A stretch of 64,000 nt of DNA. It comes from Sphingomonas sp. PP-F2F-A104-K0414. Its GTDB lineage: Bacteria; Pseudomonadota; Alphaproteobacteria; Sphingomonadales; Sphingomonadaceae. The position numbers and the translations under genes were made by a program. The stretch is from positions 310,001 through 374,000 of the forward strand of contig NZ_SLYD01000005.1 of NCBI RefSeq assembly GCF_004340945.1, given 5' to 3'. A model generated the notes under the pieces. The model had not been told where the DNA came from. It was given only the letters and a program-made list of their open reading frames with translations, and did not search any database. Below are positions 52,049 to 60,675 of this stretch, one piece after another (position 1 is the first letter of the stretch; each line of letters opens with the position of its first letter).

Positions 52049-53089
52049 TCAGCGGCGCTGGAGCGACTTGAGCAGATAGTTGCGGAGGCGTTCGGTGCGC
52101 TCGTCGCTTGCCGGCCCGAGTACACCGCGCGCCGCCATCGGCAGATGATCGGCCGCCGCCGCCGCGTCGTCGCCGAACACGTAATGGTCGAACCACGCCC
52201 GCCAGCCGGCTTTCTCCGCCGCAGGCCGATCGCGTACCGCCATCAGCGCATGCACGACCGCGTTGAAGGCCGAAACGGTCGGATCGAACGACCACCAATA
52301 ATTACACAGCACGTTGAGCGTACCGAACGCCTGGACATGATGCCACCAGATCGCGGGCATGAAGATCGCGTCGCCCGGCCCCAGATCGGCGACCAGCGCG
52401 TGGCCGAGCGCCTCGGCATAGCGCGGATAGCGATCGAAATCGGGCGCCAGAGGATCGACCATGCTCGCCGGTGGCCCCGCCAGCGTGCGGTCGAGCGGTC
52501 CGATATACAGATTGCCGACCTGATCGGGTGGAAACAGCGTGAAGCGACGCTGACCGGCGACGACGCAGGCGAGATTGGTCGACCCGTCATAATGCGTTGC
52601 GGTCTGCGTCCCGTTGCCGATCCACAGCCTTGGCACGGCGCCGCCCATCGGCAGGTCGAGCGGGTTCGCCGCGGACCATCCGGGCAGGTGCTCGGGCGCG
52701 GTCGCGGCGTTGGCATAAAGGATATGCCGCGCGTTTTCGGGGAGCGCCGACAGGCGGAGCAGCTCGTTGAGTAGCGCGCCGAGCGACGCCTTTTCACGGT
52801 GGAAGTTGAAGCCTTCGAGCTGGTCGCCGCGGTAGAAGAAGCGGCCGCCGAACTCCGGTCCGCCGATCAGCACTTCCATCGGCTGGCCGCCATTGCCGAG
52901 TCCCGCCAGATAGGCCGCAATCGCACGATCGCCGTCGAGCCCCGCGCGCACGCTCGCCCAGTGCGAAACCTGCCCGCGCAAGACGATCGGGGTCGAGCTG
53001 GTCGCGACTTCGGCAGCGAACGTCGCGGCATCGACTGCGGCGCGTTCCTCGACGCGCGCATCGGTGGCGGCGGGATGATCGATCTTCAT
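52049..53089 (-). CDS. Cupin/JmjC-like domain protein
   Basis: A 346-aa cytoplasmic protein of the cupin_8/JmjC type, possibly an Fe(II)/2-oxoglutarate hydroxylase. TATHYDGSTNLACVVAGQRR provides HxD, and LGPGDAIFMPAIWWHHVQAF the distal His and the typical G(D)...P..WWH pattern. TPIVLRGQVSHW near the N-terminus is also conserved. The start is the ATG at 53089; the frame upstream is Arg-rich filler. It converges on the halogenase-like gene. Confidence 0.88.
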   Translation of the reverse strand: MKIDHPAATDARVEERAAVDAATFAAEVATSSTPIVLRGQVSHWASVRAGLDGDRAIAAYLAGLGNGGQPMEVLIGGPEFGGRFFYRGDQLEGFNFHREKASLGALLNELLRLSALPENARHILYANAATAPEHLPGWSAANPLDLPMGGAVPRLWIGNGTQTATHYDGSTNLACVVAGQRRFTLFPPDQVGNLYIGPLDRTLAGPPASMVDPLAPDFDRYPRYAEALGHALVADLGPGDAIFMPAIWWHHVQAFGTLNVLCNYWWSFDPTVSAFNAVVHALMAVRDRPAAEKAGWRAWFDHYVFGDDAAAAADHLPMAARGVLGPASDERTERLRNYLLKSLQRR

Positions 53090-53207
53090 GCCGCTTGATA
53101 CCGCAACCGCGATCGGCTTGCTACTTTCACCGCGCGTCCAACCACTTGCGATACCGTGACGCGCATCGTTAGTGATGCGGCGAACGACGATGACCATGGA
53201 GTGGACG

Positions 53208-54248
53208 ATGATGCGGTGGCGGACGGCGCTGATACTGGCGTCCATGAGTGTCGTCGCGGCCAAGGGGCCTGGCGCCGCCGCGGCGCAGCGGGACGTCGCG
53301 CGGACCGGCGGTGCGGGGCGCATGTCGACCGATCGTCAGGACCGGCCGGCGCAGGCCGCCGCGGCACTTCGACCCCACCATCGCGAATCGCGTCCGGCGA
53401 TCGCCCTGACGTTCGACGATATTCCCGCGCACGGTCCCCTGCCTGCCGGTACGACACGGGTAGACGTCATCCGCGATCTCGTGCGCGCGCTGGGCGCGGC
53501 GAACGCGCCGGCTTTCGGCTTTTTCAACGGCGGCTTCGGGACCGACGACCCGGCCGGCTCGGCCAAGGCGGTCGCGGCTTGGCGCTCGGCCGGCCTGCCG
53601 CTCGGCAACCATAGCTATTCGCACGCCAATCTCGACGACATCGGCGCGGCCGCCTTTTCCGCCGATATCGCTCGTAACGAAGCGCCGCTCACCGCTGCTG
53701 TACGAGGGGCCGTACAAGCGGCTGCACGGGGAGCTATACAGGAGTCGGACTGGCACTGGTTTCGCTACCCCTTCCTGGCGGAAGGCAAGACGCCCGCGAC
53801 ACGCGATGCCGCCCGTGCAAGCCTCAGGGCGAAGGGCTACCGGGTCGCTGCCGTGACGATGAGTTTCGACGATTATAAATGGAATCCGCCCTATGCCGGG
53901 TGCAATATCGGTCGGGACGCCGATGCGGTTCGTCGCCTCGAGGACAGCTTTCTGGCCGATGCCCGTGCCGCGGCGATCGCCTCCCGCGCGCGCGCAAAGG
54001 CGCAGCTCGGCCGCGACATTCCCTATGTCCTTCTGCTTCATGTCGGTGCGTTCGATGCGCGCATGATGCCGCGCCTCCTGGCCCTGTACCAAGCCATGGG
54101 CTTTCGGTTTGTGACGCTCGGAGAGGCCGAGGCCGATCCCTATTATGCCGCCGCGCTCGACCTGTCGCGACCAGGGCCAACGCCCTCGCTGGCCGGGCCA
54201 CCCACGGTCCCTGCGCTCGCTGGGCCACCCGCCGTGACGTGCGGTTGA
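53208..54248 (+). CDS. Exported polysaccharide deacetylase (NodB homology)
   Basis: A 346-aa enzyme with an N-terminal signal sequence (ALILASMSVVAA). The NodB domain has IALTFDDIPAHG (TFDD, catalytic and metal Asp), LPLGNHSYSHANLDDI (HxxxH metal site), WFRYPFLAEGKTP (arginine/pro motif) and VLLLHVGAFDARMMPRLLAL. Probably de-N-acetylates a cell-wall or extracellular glycan. Two small internal duplications are visible (AVRGAVQ/AARGAIQ and two LAGPP units at the C-terminus). The start is set by GGAG 6-9 nt before ATGATG. Confidence 0.88.
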   Translation: MMRWRTALILASMSVVAAKGPGAAAAQRDVARTGGAGRMSTDRQDRPAQAAAALRPHHRESRPAIALTFDDIPAHGPLPAGTTRVDVIRDLVRALGAANAPAFGFFNGGFGTDDPAGSAKAVAAWRSAGLPLGNHSYSHANLDDIGAAAFSADIARNEAPLTAAVRGAVQAAARGAIQESDWHWFRYPFLAEGKTPATRDAARASLRAKGYRVAAVTMSFDDYKWNPPYAGCNIGRDADAVRRLEDSFLADARAAAIASRARAKAQLGRDIPYVLLLHVGAFDARMMPRLLALYQAMGFRFVTLGEAEADPYYAAALDLSRPGPTPSLAGPPTVPALAGPPAVTCG

Positions 54249-54373
54249 TCGTATCCACGTCCCAGAGCGCCGCAAGACGGCCGACGGGATCGGACACCGC
54301 GGTGCATGCGTTTGATCGCGCTGGACGTGCCGCGTGGTGCGCCCGCCTGCCTCTCCGGTGCGATGCCCAGTCC

Positions 54374-55756
54374 ATGTCGATGTTTCGAGTCCCGCAATTG
54401 CTGGCCCTCGCCCTGCTGACCGCGATACCGCTACCCGCGGCAGCGCAGGTTCCGACGATCGTTCCGCCGCCCGTTACGCGCGGGGTCACGCAGCCGGCTG
54501 GACCGCGCATCCAGTTGCCGGTCGACGCGTTGATGCAGGATGCCGGCCAATATGCGCGCGCGTTCGGCGTCACGCTCGACGAGGCGATGCACCGGTTGCG
54601 CGCCCAGGCGGACAGCGTCGCGGTGACCGATCGCCTGCGCGAGACCTACCTCGACCGCTGGGCGGGTATCGCGATCGATCATAGTCCGACCTATCGGATC
54701 GTCATCCTGCTGACCGGCACCGCCCCTGTTCCGGACCAGTCGGTCATGGCCGGCGGGATGGTCGTCCCGATCGTGTTTCGCACCGGCGCGGCGATGAACC
54801 GCACGGGCATGCTGGCGATCATCGCCACGTATCAGGCGCGGATCCGCGCGGCCTTGCCACATCCGCCCGGCCTTGGGATCGACCCGCGGACGGGCGCGCT
54901 GCTGGTCATGATCAGCGGCCGCGACGCCGAACTCGATCGAGACGGCGCGTTGCAGGCTGAGATCGAGACGATGACCGGCGTGCCCGTCCGGATCGAGGCT
55001 ATCGACCGTACGACCAACGACCAGACGGACGCGCTGCCGTCTCAGACCCAGGCCGCTCCCGATCTGCCCGCGCCGATCCCGGATATCGTTCCGCCACCCG
55101 CGCCGATGCCCCCGGCGCCGTCGGTCGAGGGCGGCGCGCGGGTCGTGGGGACGGTCGTTGGCAAGCGTTATGCCTGCACGACTGGGTTCGTCGTCACCGA
55201 CGGATCGCGCTCCGGCATCGCCACCGCCGCGCATTGTCCCGACGCGCTGACCTATGTCGACGCGCGCCAAGGCAACGTCCCGCTCGACTTTGTCGGGCAA
55301 TGGGGCTGGGGCTATCAAGACGTGCAGGTGAACACGATCGCCGCCGGCGCGCCGCTCCCCGCGTTATTTTATGCCGACACCGCGAAGACGCTGACCCGCT
55401 CCGTCTCGACCTGGCGCAACCGCGAGAGCACGCGTGCAGGGGATTTCGTCTGCCACCGCGGCGAACGAACCGGGTATAGTTGCGCGCTGGTCGCGATGGT
55501 CGATTTCGCACCGGCGGGCGATCTGTGCGGCGGCGCGTGCCTGCCGACCTGGATCGCGGTCGAAGGCCCGACCTGCAAGGCCGGCGACAGCGGCGCGCCG
55601 GTGTTCGACGGTAATGTTGCGCTCGGTCTCGTGAAGGGCGGAACGTACCGGCGCGATGGCGCGTGCCTGTTCTATTACTACATGTCGACCGACTATCTGC
55701 CGCCGGGCTGGTCGCTGGCCTACGCCGCCACGAACCCCGCCCCGGTCACGCCTTGA
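54374..55756 (+). CDS. Secreted trypsin-like serine protease
   Basis: A 460-aa exported protein. The signal peptide ends after PLPAAA (about residue 24). A 200-residue N-terminal region (RLRAQADSVAVTDRLRETYL, PTYRIVILLTG) looks like a prodomain; a Pro-rich linker (IVPPPAPMPPAP) leads to the S1 domain. The triad is visible: His in IATAAHCPD, Asp in YQDVQVNT, Ser in CKAGDSGAPVF. Four or more Cys in the protease domain could form disulfides. The prodomain-plus-protease layout resembles alpha-lytic-type enzymes. Confidence 0.87.
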   Translation: MSMFRVPQLLALALLTAIPLPAAAQVPTIVPPPVTRGVTQPAGPRIQLPVDALMQDAGQYARAFGVTLDEAMHRLRAQADSVAVTDRLRETYLDRWAGIAIDHSPTYRIVILLTGTAPVPDQSVMAGGMVVPIVFRTGAAMNRTGMLAIIATYQARIRAALPHPPGLGIDPRTGALLVMISGRDAELDRDGALQAEIETMTGVPVRIEAIDRTTNDQTDALPSQTQAAPDLPAPIPDIVPPPAPMPPAPSVEGGARVVGTVVGKRYACTTGFVVTDGSRSGIATAAHCPDALTYVDARQGNVPLDFVGQWGWGYQDVQVNTIAAGAPLPALFYADTAKTLTRSVSTWRNRESTRAGDFVCHRGERTGYSCALVAMVDFAPAGDLCGGACLPTWIAVEGPTCKAGDSGAPVFDGNVALGLVKGGTYRRDGACLFYYYMSTDYLPPGWSLAYAATNPAPVTP

Positions 55757-55813
55757 GGTTGCACGGACACCGCTTGCGCTACCCGATCGGCAATTGACGC
55801 GTTACGCCCCGAT

Positions 55814-56572
55814 ATGACCGACACGCCGCCCGCAATTCCCGCCGCCACATTGGTCGTGTTCCGCGACGCCGGCGACGGACCGCCGGAACTCCTGTTCGTC
55901 GAACGCGCCAAGGCGATGGCGTTCGCAGGCGGCGCGCTGGTCTTTCCCGGCGGGCGAGTCGATCCCGGCGATCATGCGCTGGCCGCGGTACTCGGGACGG
56001 GAGACGCCGAAAGCGCGGCACGGATCGCCGCCGTACGCGAGACGATCGAGGAAGCCGGTCTGCCGATCGGGCTATCGCCGATGCCCTCCCCGACCGCGTT
56101 CGCCCGCATGCGCGCGGCGCTCCACGCCGGGACCGCGTTCGGCGAGGCGTTGACGGACGCCGCCGTCGGTCTCGATCTGGATGCGCTGGAATATTTCGCG
56201 CGCTGGCGACCGGCGCATGCGCATGCCCGGATCTTCGATACGCGCTTCTACCTGGCGCGGTTGCCGGCGGGCGCCCCCGAAGCGCAGGTCGATGCGACGG
56301 AGAATGTCCGGCTGTTCTGGGCAACGGCGGCCGACGTGCTGGCGGAAGCCGATGCGGGGCGCGCGACGATCATTTTTCCGACGCGGCGCAATCTCGAACG
56401 GCTGACACAGTTCGCCGACTTTGCTGCCGCCGTGGAGCACGCGCGCGCGCATCCGGTGCGGACCGTGACGCCGTGGACCGAAACGCGCGACGGCGTCGAA
56501 CATCTCTGTATCCCGCACGATCTCGGCTATCCGATCACCTCGGAGCCGATATCGGACGCGGTGCGCGGCTGA
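55814..56572 (+). CDS. NUDIX hydrolase
   Basis: A 252-aa hydrolase of a nucleoside-diphosphate derivative. The Nudix box is spread as GGRVDPGDHALAAV followed by AAVRETIEEAGLPIG, giving the REtiEEaG core, with an insertion between G and R as in CoA- or NADH-pyrophosphatase-like members. IFDTRFYLARLPAGAPEAQV follows. One nt separates it from the next gene. Confidence 0.88.
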   Translation: MTDTPPAIPAATLVVFRDAGDGPPELLFVERAKAMAFAGGALVFPGGRVDPGDHALAAVLGTGDAESAARIAAVRETIEEAGLPIGLSPMPSPTAFARMRAALHAGTAFGEALTDAAVGLDLDALEYFARWRPAHAHARIFDTRFYLARLPAGAPEAQVDATENVRLFWATAADVLAEADAGRATIIFPTRRNLERLTQFADFAAAVEHARAHPVRTVTPWTETRDGVEHLCIPHDLGYPITSEPISDAVRG

Positions 56573-56573
56573 C

Positions 56574-57302
56574 ATGCGGACGGTGCGACTGACGCTCGGC
56601 TGGCTCGTCGGGCTGGCGATTGTCGCGGCGCTCGGCATGATGCTCTGGTCGGGGCTACGCGGGCGCCCGCAGGATCTGCCCTGGACGCCGCTCGATCTCG
56701 GTCAGCCGATCGGGATGCTCACCGGACGAAAGCTCACTGCGCTGACCGAGGATTTCCCGCAATGCCGCGCGTTGCTCGATCGCGCGGGGGTGCGCTACAC
56801 CGTCCTGCCGCCGCGCAAGGGCGAGGGGCAATGCGGGTATTCGGATGGCGTCAGGCTGACCGATGGCGCTCGGACGATCGCGTTCGTGCCCGCAGGCCTC
56901 GGCGTCGCCTGCCCGGTCGCCGCGGCGCTATCGATGTGGGAATGGGACGTCGTCCAGCCCGCAGCCCAACGCCATTTCGGGGCGCGCGTTGCCAGTATCG
57001 ATCATTTCGGGAGTTACAGTTGCCGGCGGATCTACGGGCGCGATGCCGGCACCTGGAGCGAACACTCAACCGCCGACGCGGTCGACATCGCCGGATTCCG
57101 CCTGACCGACGGCACGCGCATCACCGTCGCGCGGGACTGGAAGGGCGACGACGCCAAATCAGCCTTCCTGCGCGACGTGCGTGACGGCGCGTGCAAGGTG
57201 TTCGCGACGACCTTGTCCCCCGACTACAACGCCGCGCACGCCGACCATCTGCATCTGGATCAGGCCGATCGTGGCGCGATGGGCTGGCGGGCGTGCCGGT
57301 GA
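56574..57302 (+). CDS. Extensin-like C-terminal domain protein
   Basis: A 242-aa protein with an N-terminal TM helix/signal anchor (LGWLVGLAIVAALGMMLWSG). The domain contains CRALLDRAGVRYTVLPPRKG, CGYSDGVRLTDG, GSYSCRRIYGRDAGTWSEHS, TADAVDIAGFRL and the closing NAAHADHLHLDQADRG; this H..A.DI...H.dH.H arrangement is like that of metal peptidases of the D-Ala-D-Ala carboxypeptidase type. Likely acts in the periplasm. Coupled to the NUDIX gene. Confidence 0.87.
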   Translation: MRTVRLTLGWLVGLAIVAALGMMLWSGLRGRPQDLPWTPLDLGQPIGMLTGRKLTALTEDFPQCRALLDRAGVRYTVLPPRKGEGQCGYSDGVRLTDGARTIAFVPAGLGVACPVAAALSMWEWDVVQPAAQRHFGARVASIDHFGSYSCRRIYGRDAGTWSEHSTADAVDIAGFRLTDGTRITVARDWKGDDAKSAFLRDVRDGACKVFATTLSPDYNAAHADHLHLDQADRGAMGWRACR

Positions 57303-57345
57303 TCCACCGTGCTCCCCTCTGCCCGCCCCTTTGCCCGCCCCTCTG

Positions 57346-57418
57346 CCCGTTCGTGCTGAGCGAAGTCGAAGCACCTGCGCGCGAGACAGACCCTTCGACT
57401 TCGCTCAGGGCGAACGGG
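57346..57418. repeat. Inverted repeat, CGTTCGTGCTGAGCGAAGTCG type
   Basis: Left arm 57346-57372 and right arm 57391-57418 (CTTCGACTTCGCTCAGGGCG) are near reverse complements. It lies between convergent genes, ending just before the stop of the minus-strand hypothetical. It is related to the repeat at 10571-10720. Confidence 0.85.
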
Positions 57419-57425
57419 ACTAGCC

Positions 57426-57980
57426 TCAGCTCGCCAGCGTCGTGCCGGAATCCACCTTCTCGACCCAGTACGGGAAAAACGCCGGCTGCCGGTTCGACCA
57501 GCCCGACGCCGTCGCTGCCGCCTCGCTGATCGACTGAAGCAGTTTCCGCCGCAGTTCCGGATGTAGATGCGGCAACGCGGCCGCGGCACAGAACGCCGAC
57601 GGCAACCACGGCCTAACCTCCGCGCCGATCAATCGCTCGTACAGAAACCGCAGCGCCGAAAAGCTCGTCAGCCGCCCTTGCCCCAAGTCGAACGCTACCA
57701 GGGTCATCAACGGCGCCAGGAACGGTTCGATCGCATCGAGGCCGCTATCGTCGGGCACCATCGCGCGCAGATCGGGAAGATTATTGTAGAGCCGCGCTTG
57801 CGCCCGGATGCTTGCCGCCTCGACGACGTCGCGCGACCAGCGCAGCATCGCGTCCTCGCGGTCGAGCCCTACGTCGAGCGAACGGCGGATGTACCGCTGC
57901 GTCGAACTCGGAAAAGCCGCAAATTCCTTCATCTCGGCCAGCGTCATCGAGCCTTGTGCCGGTTTCATTCTGGAAGCCAT
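57426..57980 (-). CDS. Conserved-looking hypothetical protein
   Basis: A 184-aa soluble, mostly helical protein: MTLAEMKEFAAFPSSTQRYI, REDAMLRWSRDVVEAASIRA, ALRFLYERLIGAEVRPWLPS. Composition and frame are good, but no family is recognised. Confidence 0.7.
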   Translation of the reverse strand: MASRMKPAQGSMTLAEMKEFAAFPSSTQRYIRRSLDVGLDREDAMLRWSRDVVEAASIRAQARLYNNLPDLRAMVPDDSGLDAIEPFLAPLMTLVAFDLGQGRLTSFSALRFLYERLIGAEVRPWLPSAFCAAAALPHLHPELRRKLLQSISEAAATASGWSNRQPAFFPYWVEKVDSGTTLAS

Positions 57981-58162
57981 GTCGTCACCCCGCTCTCGTC
58001 AAGGAACCGGCAGACTATGCGCTCGGATGGTTAACAACGTTCCTATCGCGCGTCATCTTTCCGTAACGCCAAGCGACCATGAAAGCTGTTGCGCTGCAAC
58101 AAGGCTGCGATGAACCGAACGAAATCGTGCGATTCGATTGCGTTGCGAGGCGTTTGGGCAAC

Positions 58163-58194
58163 AAAAAAAGCGCCGGTCGTTGCCGACCGACGCC
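58163..58194 (-). terminator. Intrinsic terminator of the acidic-protein gene
   Basis: On the minus strand, GGCGTCGGTCG, loop GCAA, CGACCGGCGC, then seven T. A stem of about 11 bp with one mismatch, a GNRA-type loop and a T-run, 24 bp after the stop at 58218. Confidence 0.88.
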
Positions 58195-58217
58195 TGTTCG
58201 TTGAGCAGATGCTCGGG

Positions 58218-58517
58218 TTACGCCTGCTTTTCGCGCAATGCCCGCTCTGCGTCCTCGTCATAGCCCGACGACTTGGCCGGCTCGCTGCCGGACCCCGGCT
58301 GCGTCGCGGAAATTGGATCGCTGCCGTCCATCGACTCGTCGAGCCCGTTGTCGAGACGGGCGTCGGCGCTGTCGGGGTTCTTTTGCAGGCGCTTGCCGAT
58401 CGACTTGTCCTGGCCCGCTTCCTGGCGCGGATCGCGACCCGAGCTCTTGCCTTCTGCATCCTTGTCGTCGGGCGCTACGGACAGGCTGTCCAGCGCGCTC
58501 TTGTCTATGTCGGTCAT
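58218..58517 (-). CDS. Small acidic, probably disordered protein
   Basis: A 99-aa protein rich in Asp, Ser, Lys and Gly (MTDIDKSALDSLSVAPDDKD, GKSSGRDPRQEAGQ). The segment LDNGLDESMDGSDPISATQP resembles the (L)DE(S/A)MD.SDP.S..QPG motif repeated in many small alphaproteobacterial proteins of unknown role. It has a clear terminator downstream and its own start context, so it is likely expressed. Confidence 0.7.
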   Translation of the reverse strand: MTDIDKSALDSLSVAPDDKDAEGKSSGRDPRQEAGQDKSIGKRLQKNPDSADARLDNGLDESMDGSDPISATQPGSGSEPAKSSGYDEDAERALREKQA

Positions 58518-58589
58518 TGCGACGTCCCTTTTTAATCTTGGCGGTGACCAACGGTCGAAGGGGCGGAGCGTTCCTGCGCAAGCGCAACG

Positions 58590-58668
58590 GTCATCCTGAC
58601 GATAGTCAGGACCCAGAGCCACAAACGCGCCCCCCGGAACCCTGGGTCCTGACTTTCGTCAGGATGAC
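58590..58668. repeat. Inverted repeat, GTCATCCTGACGA type
   Basis: Left arm 58590-58616 (GTCATCCTGACGATAGTCAG, then GACCCAG) and right arm 58642-58668 are reverse complements with two mismatches. The right arm overlaps the last codons of the transglutaminase gene. Confidence 0.85.
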
Positions 58669-59450
58669 GGAGAGTCGAGCGGCGTCACCCTCACCGTCTG
58701 CTCCCAGAGATACGCCTGCCCGAACACGGTCATGAACGCGATATCCGTTGCATCACGCCCGACGCAGACCCGCGCGATATCGCTGCACGTCGCCATCTTG
58801 GTCGCATCGATCAGCCGCCAGTCCCCTGCCAGCCACAATTCCGCGACCGCATGGAAGTCGGGCGGATCGACGCCCGGCGCATAGGCCGACACGCAGCGTG
58901 CCGGGATTCCGCCCGCGCGCGCCAGCGACACCAGCAAATGCGAATAATCCCGACACACGCCCGATCGCGACGCGAACGTATCGAGTGCGGTCGTCTCCCC
59001 ACTGCTCGACCCGCAGCGATAATCGAGCGACTGGTACACCCACTCGGTCAGCGCCGCCGCCAGGGGCCCACCTTCCAGCCCGCCGAACTCGCGTGCGACG
59101 AAACCCTCGAACCGATCCGACGGACAATAGCGGCTCGGCATAAGATACGGCGTCAGCTCGCCGTCGAGCATCCGCGGCGGCGTCGCCGGATACAGCTCGA
59201 GCTGAACGCGCTCGCGGTTCACTGCGACGATGGCCTTATATTCGGCGGTAAACCGGCCATGCCCGCGCGACCAGCAGCGCTGGCCGATCCCGTCTTCGCC
59301 GCGCACCGCGCGGATCGCGCTGTCGGACCACAGAGTGAGGGACTCGGACTCGATTTTCTGGTCGGCCATCGCCGCCGCCTCGATCTGGAGGAGCACGTCG
59401 GCATCCCCCGTGATTCCGTAATCCAGACGCACGTCGATCGAGAGCCGCAT
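58659..59450 (-). CDS. Transglutaminase-like cysteine peptidase family protein
   Basis: A 263-aa protein with an N-terminal beta domain (SIDVRLDYGITGDADVLLQI) and a transglutaminase core: SRSGVCRDYSHLLVSLARAG (Cys), PDFHAVAELWLAGDW (His) and LIDATKMA (Asp). These fit the bacterial TGc family with an N-terminal bact_transglu region. The ATG at 59450 with GGGA 6 nt upstream is chosen; 59462 is also possible. Confidence 0.88.
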   Translation of the reverse strand: MRLSIDVRLDYGITGDADVLLQIEAAAMADQKIESESLTLWSDSAIRAVRGEDGIGQRCWSRGHGRFTAEYKAIVAVNRERVQLELYPATPPRMLDGELTPYLMPSRYCPSDRFEGFVAREFGGLEGGPLAAALTEWVYQSLDYRCGSSSGETTALDTFASRSGVCRDYSHLLVSLARAGGIPARCVSAYAPGVDPPDFHAVAELWLAGDWRLIDATKMATCSDIARVCVGRDATDIAFMTVFGQAYLWEQTVRVTPLDSPSS

Positions 59451-59481
59451 TGCGCGTCCCATTCCTGTCTCAAGGCCATAA

Positions 59482-59513
59482 AGAAAAGGGCCCGGCGGTG
59501 TCCCGCCGAGCCC
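59482..59513 (-). terminator. Intrinsic terminator of the Bax-inhibitor-1 family gene
   Basis: On the minus strand GGGCTCGGCGG, loop GACA, CCGCCGGGCCC followed by TTTTCTTT. Strong GC stem and T-rich tail, 27 bp after the stop codon. Confidence 0.88.
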
Positions 59514-59539
59514 TGCGTTCTTACAACCCTTAGCGGGAG

Positions 59540-60289
59540 TTAGTTGCGGCTGCTACCAAACAGACGCAACACGAACATGAACATGTTGATAAAGTCGAGG
59601 TACAGGCTCAGCGCCGACATGATGACGACCTTGCCGACCATGTCCGTGCCCGCGACCTGCGCGTAAAGGCTCTTGGTACGCTGCGTGTCGTAGGCGGTGA
59701 GCCCCGCGAACAGCAGCACGCCGACGCCGCTGATGACCAGCTGCATCACGCCCGACTGCAGGAACATGTTGATCAGGCTCGCGACCAGCAGGCCGACGAC
59801 ACCGATGATCAGGAACGTGCCGAACGCCGACAGGTCGCGCTTGGTGGTGTAGCCGTAGAGGCTGAGACCAGCGAAACCGGCTGCGGTCGCAAAGAACGCA
59901 CCTGCGATCGACGTGCCGCTATAGACCAGGAAGATGGTCGACATCGAGAGGCCCATCAGGACGGCAAAGCCCCAGAAGAGCAACTGCATCGTGCCCGTGG
60001 ACATCCGGTTCTGGCCGAAGCTCATGCCGAATACGATCGCGAGCGGCGAGAACATGATGACATACTTCAGGATGCCGCCGTTGACGAACACCTGTGCGGC
60101 AGGCGACTCTGCGCCACCCCACGCGAACAGCATCGCGACGATGCCCGTCAGAAGGACTGCCGAGCCCATGTAGTTATACACGGACAGCATGTACGACCGG
60201 AGACCAGCGTCATAGGCCTCAGTACGCTGGCCCGTGGCCGTCGTTCCGAACGGCGCGGCGCGGGGCCGGGGGTCAGACCAATTAGCCAT
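59540..60289 (-). CDS. Bax inhibitor-1/YccA family membrane protein
   Basis: A 249-aa inner-membrane protein with seven hydrophobic helices (MLSVYNYMGSAVLLTGIVAM, YVIMFSPLAIVFGMSFGQNR, ATAAGFAGLSLYGYTTKRDL, VGVLLFAGLTAYDTQRTKSL, MSALSLYLDFINMFMFVLRL). The GLTAYDTQ segment with its Asp and the LDFINMF motif identify the family. AAGGAG about 10 nt before the ATG at 60289 supports that start. E. coli YccA modulates FtsH; the role here is unknown. Confidence 0.93.
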   Translation of the reverse strand: MANWSDPRPRAAPFGTTATGQRTEAYDAGLRSYMLSVYNYMGSAVLLTGIVAMLFAWGGAESPAAQVFVNGGILKYVIMFSPLAIVFGMSFGQNRMSTGTMQLLFWGFAVLMGLSMSTIFLVYSGTSIAGAFFATAAGFAGLSLYGYTTKRDLSAFGTFLIIGVVGLLVASLINMFLQSGVMQLVISGVGVLLFAGLTAYDTQRTKSLYAQVAGTDMVGKVVIMSALSLYLDFINMFMFVLRLFGSSRN

Positions 60290-60675
60290 TGTGAAATCAG
60301 CTCCTTTGTCCGGCATGGTGCCGGTTGCGGTGAATATCGTCTTTTACAGGACGCTTTTCAAGCTGAGTGGTTGCATCGGCGCTGTGGTTCGCGGTTAACC
60401 TGCCGCAATTTCCATAGTGCCGTCTTGTTGCCGTTTGCGCTTCGTTGGCTATCCATCGGAGCTTGCTGACTTAATGGGAGCCGACCCATTATTGGCAGGA
60501 CGATGCGGATATGCCTGCGTCGACGATCCCCGGCAGATACGCGGCGTTGGTATAGAACAGCCCCCTCCCGCAGGTGCCGTCTTCGCTAAATGGTCCCTTC
60601 TTGTTCCACACATCGCCGCATCGCGGGAGCGTTACCCGCTTGCCCCATTGTCCCCCGTTCCCTACCTGTTCACCG

